Below are positions 62,532 to 64,000 of a stretch of 64,000 nucleotides of DNA, in pieces. Source of the DNA: Kribbella sp. CA-293567 (lineage in GTDB: Bacteria; Actinomycetota; Actinomycetes; Propionibacteriales; Kribbellaceae). The translations under genes were made by a program, and so were the position numbers. The notes under the pieces are model-generated. The model did not search any database. It was not told the DNA's origin and was given only the letters and a program-made list of their open reading frames with translations. The stretch is taken from the NCBI RefSeq assembly GCF_027627575.1, contig NZ_CP114065.1, positions 6,758,001-6,822,000 of the forward strand, written 5' to 3'. Positions within the stretch are counted from its first letter, which is position 1. Each line of letters begins with the position of its first letter.

Positions 62532-63494
62532 ATGTTCCGGCACACCAAGCGACTGCAGTTCGAGGCGAAGCCGGAGAGGCCGGATGCCCTGTACGCGCGG
62601 AAACTGCAGGAGTTGATCGGCGGCGCGTACGGCGAGATGACCGTGACCATGCAGTACCTGTTCCAGGGCTGGAACTGCCGGGTCGAGGGGAAGTACAAGG
62701 ATCTGATCATGGATACCGCGACCGAGGAGATCGGTCACGTGGAGATGCTGGCCACGATGGTGGCGCGGCTGCTGGAGGGGGCGCCGTCGACGGTGACCGC
62801 GGAAGCGGTGAAGGATCCGGTGATGGCGGCGGTGCTGGGCGGGATGGATCCGCAGCAGGCGATCGTGGCCGGTGGTGGTGCGCTGGCGGCCAACAGTCAG
62901 GGGGTGCCGTGGAACGGCAACTATATCGTTGCTAGCGGCAACTTGCTGGCGGACTTCCGGGCGAACGCGGCGGCCGAGGCGCAGGGCCGGTTGCAGACCG
63001 CGCGGTTGTACAACATGACCGACGATCCCGGGGTGAAGGCGATGCTGCAGTTCAACCTGGCCCGGGACACCGTGCATCAGAAGCAGTGGCTGAAGGCGAT
63101 CGAGGAACTGGAGGCCGACGGACTGGAGACTCCGATCGTGCCGAACGCCCTCTTCGACGAGGAGAACCAGGACCACAACCGCACCATCTGGGGTCTCTCG
63201 GACGGTACGGACGGGCCGAAGGGTGGCTGGAGCAAGGGGGACGATCCCCTGGAGTACCTGCTGGATCCCGAGCCCCTGGGCGATCCGGGCACCGCGCCGG
63301 AGCCTGACCCGGCGCTGTTCGCAACCTTCCCGGTCGAGCAGAAGTCCACGGCCAGGAAGGCCGCCGGGAAGAAGAGCACCGCGAAGAAGGCCACTGCGAA
63401 GAAGGCGGCCACGAAGAAGACGGCCAGCAAGTCCGCAGCGACCAAGAAGACGGCCAGCAAGACGACGGCCAAGAAGGCCGCGAAGAAGCGCTGA
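62532..63494 (+). CDS. Manganese catalase with lysine-rich histone-like tail
   Basis: 320 aa from ATG 62532. Residues 1-265 are a non-haem Mn catalase: GAYGEMTVTMQYLFQGW, TATEEIGHVEMLATM (ExxH), AAAEAQGRLQTARLY and ARDTVHQKQW provide the di-Mn ligands. It disproportionates hydrogen peroxide. The last about 50 residues are almost only Lys, Ala, Ser and Thr in repeated KKxxAKK-type units (TARKAAGKKSTAKKATAKK), like the tail of histone H1 or actinobacterial HupB. This would bind DNA and place the catalase on the nucleoid. The next gene starts directly after the stop. Confidence 0.88.
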   Translation: MFRHTKRLQFEAKPERPDALYARKLQELIGGAYGEMTVTMQYLFQGWNCRVEGKYKDLIMDTATEEIGHVEMLATMVARLLEGAPSTVTAEAVKDPVMAAVLGGMDPQQAIVAGGGALAANSQGVPWNGNYIVASGNLLADFRANAAAEAQGRLQTARLYNMTDDPGVKAMLQFNLARDTVHQKQWLKAIEELEADGLETPIVPNALFDEENQDHNRTIWGLSDGTDGPKGGWSKGDDPLEYLLDPEPLGDPGTAPEPDPALFATFPVEQKSTARKAAGKKSTAKKATAKKAATKKTASKSAATKKTASKTTAKKAAKKR

Positions 63495-63495
63495 C

Positions 63496-64000
63496 GTGGC
63501 CGTCTCCAAGCTGCACGACTACCTCCTGGAGCACGAGAACGATCTCGTGGCCGAGCTGTCGGACTGGGTGCGCATCCCGTCGGTCGCGGGCGTGCCGGAG
63601 CAGCGGATCGAGGTCGTCCGCTCGGCCCGCTGGCTGGCCGGCACGCTCCGGGCTATCGGCTTTCCCGTGGTCGAGGTGTGGTCCGAGGACGAAGCACCCG
63701 CGGTCTACGCGGAATGGTGCGCGGAACCGTCGGCGCCGACGGTGCTGATCTACAGCCACCACGACGTGCGGGTCAGCAAGGACGAACAGTGGCAGGAGAC
63801 GCGGCCGCACGAACCCGTCGTCCGCGACGGGTACCTCTACGGACGCGGGGTGTCGGACGCCAAGGGCCAGGTCCTCACGCATCTGTGGAGCCTCCGTGCC
63901 CACCTGGCCGCCACCGGCCGGACAGCACCGGCGGTGAACGTCAAGCTCCTGATCGAGGGCGAGGAGGAGACCGGATCCCCGCACTTTCGGCAGCTGCTGA
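63496..64000 (+). CDS. M20-family metallopeptidase, N-terminal part
   Basis: Starts at GTG 63496, one base after the catalase stop, and runs off the window end (about 168 residues seen). M20 dipeptidase features: YSHHDVRVSKDEQW (first metal His plus Asp), YGRGVSDAKGQVLTH (bridging Asp), and EGEEETGSPHF (catalytic Glu and ligand Glu). Enzymes of this type split dipeptides or N-acyl amino acids using two zinc ions. The close spacing suggests co-transcription with the Mn catalase. Confidence 0.85.
   Translation, partial: MAVSKLHDYLLEHENDLVAELSDWVRIPSVAGVPEQRIEVVRSARWLAGTLRAIGFPVVEVWSEDEAPAVYAEWCAEPSAPTVLIYSHHDVRVSKDEQWQETRPHEPVVRDGYLYGRGVSDAKGQVLTHLWSLRAHLAATGRTAPAVNVKLLIEGEEETGSPHFRQLL

Noticed and set aside
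62040..63509. Long minus-strand open frame (489 codons) across the Mn catalase gene
   Set aside because: Its upstream two-thirds are antisense to a clear Mn catalase and read as Arg/Leu/Gly-rich nonsense. Only the last 118 residues, from ATG 62396, make a plausible membrane protein.
1..64000. CRISPR arrays, insertion sequences and rRNA genes
   Set aside because: No regularly spaced repeat series, no transposase and no rRNA-like sequence was seen on either strand.

Overview
The window is high-GC DNA from an actinomycete-type bacterium (Actinomycetota, perhaps a Nocardioidaceae/Kribbella-like genus; the genus is a guess). Pointers are the uniformly high GC, frequent GTG/TTG starts, a BREX type 2 (Pgl) gene set, a CGNR zinc-finger regulator, SARP and MmyB-type regulator remnants, a SigB/SigF-family sigma factor and many Ala/Thr-rich secreted proteins. 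There is no rRNA gene, no intact tRNA and no CRISPR array.

Left part (1-10.9 kb): loosely packed accessory DNA with long non-coding gaps. It holds a KAP-family P-loop NTPase, a frameshifted LacI-family remnant, a protein joining an RNA polymerase alpha-CTD-like domain, a sigma region 4-like helix-turn-helix and a TnsA-like PD-(D/E)XK nuclease, a multi-pass membrane protein and an unknown protein.

Central island (10.97-41.63 kb): two copies of a 57-bp repeat (54/57 identical), each containing a tRNA-like T-arm plus 3' acceptor strand, bracket about 30.6 kb. Its left third is a purine-nucleotide module: a divergent adenylosuccinate lyase (PurB-like), a MazG-like NTP pyrophosphohydrolase, an ImmA/IrrE metallopeptidase fused to a macro domain, a nucleotide-kinase domain fused to a compact adenylosuccinate synthetase, and a DUF7002-like protein with a possible ADP-ribosyltransferase fold. 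The synthetase has Ser where PurA has its catalytic Asp, which is the hallmark of phage PurZ. Together the genes could make 2-aminoadenine (Z) nucleotides or a related purine. Next is a junction where a tyrosine integrase (minus strand) and BREX-2 pglX (plus strand) have both lost their 5' parts, followed by intact pglY-pglZ-brxD-brxHI. The island continues with a DUF6308 protein, a TY-Chap2-like protein, a 1693-aa SF1 helicase/Vsr-like nuclease with a GreA-like C-terminus, a fused GmrSD type IV restriction enzyme, and two unknown proteins, one with a possible nuclease motif. This is a layered defence island.

Right part (41.6-64 kb): more ordinary chromosomal DNA. It has a HEAT-repeat protein, secreted proteins (PD40 propeller/Fn3, ricin-B-like, SGNH hydrolase, C39-like peptidase, small Cys-containing proteins), two SDR enzymes, a GNAT acetyltransferase, a sigma factor, an MFS exporter divergent from a CGNR regulator across a palindrome, SRPBCC and hemerythrin proteins, a Mn-catalase with a histone-H1-like tail, and the start of an M20 peptidase. 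A divergent MazG / DUF2075 nuclease-helicase pair (53.7-56.0 kb) is another defence candidate.
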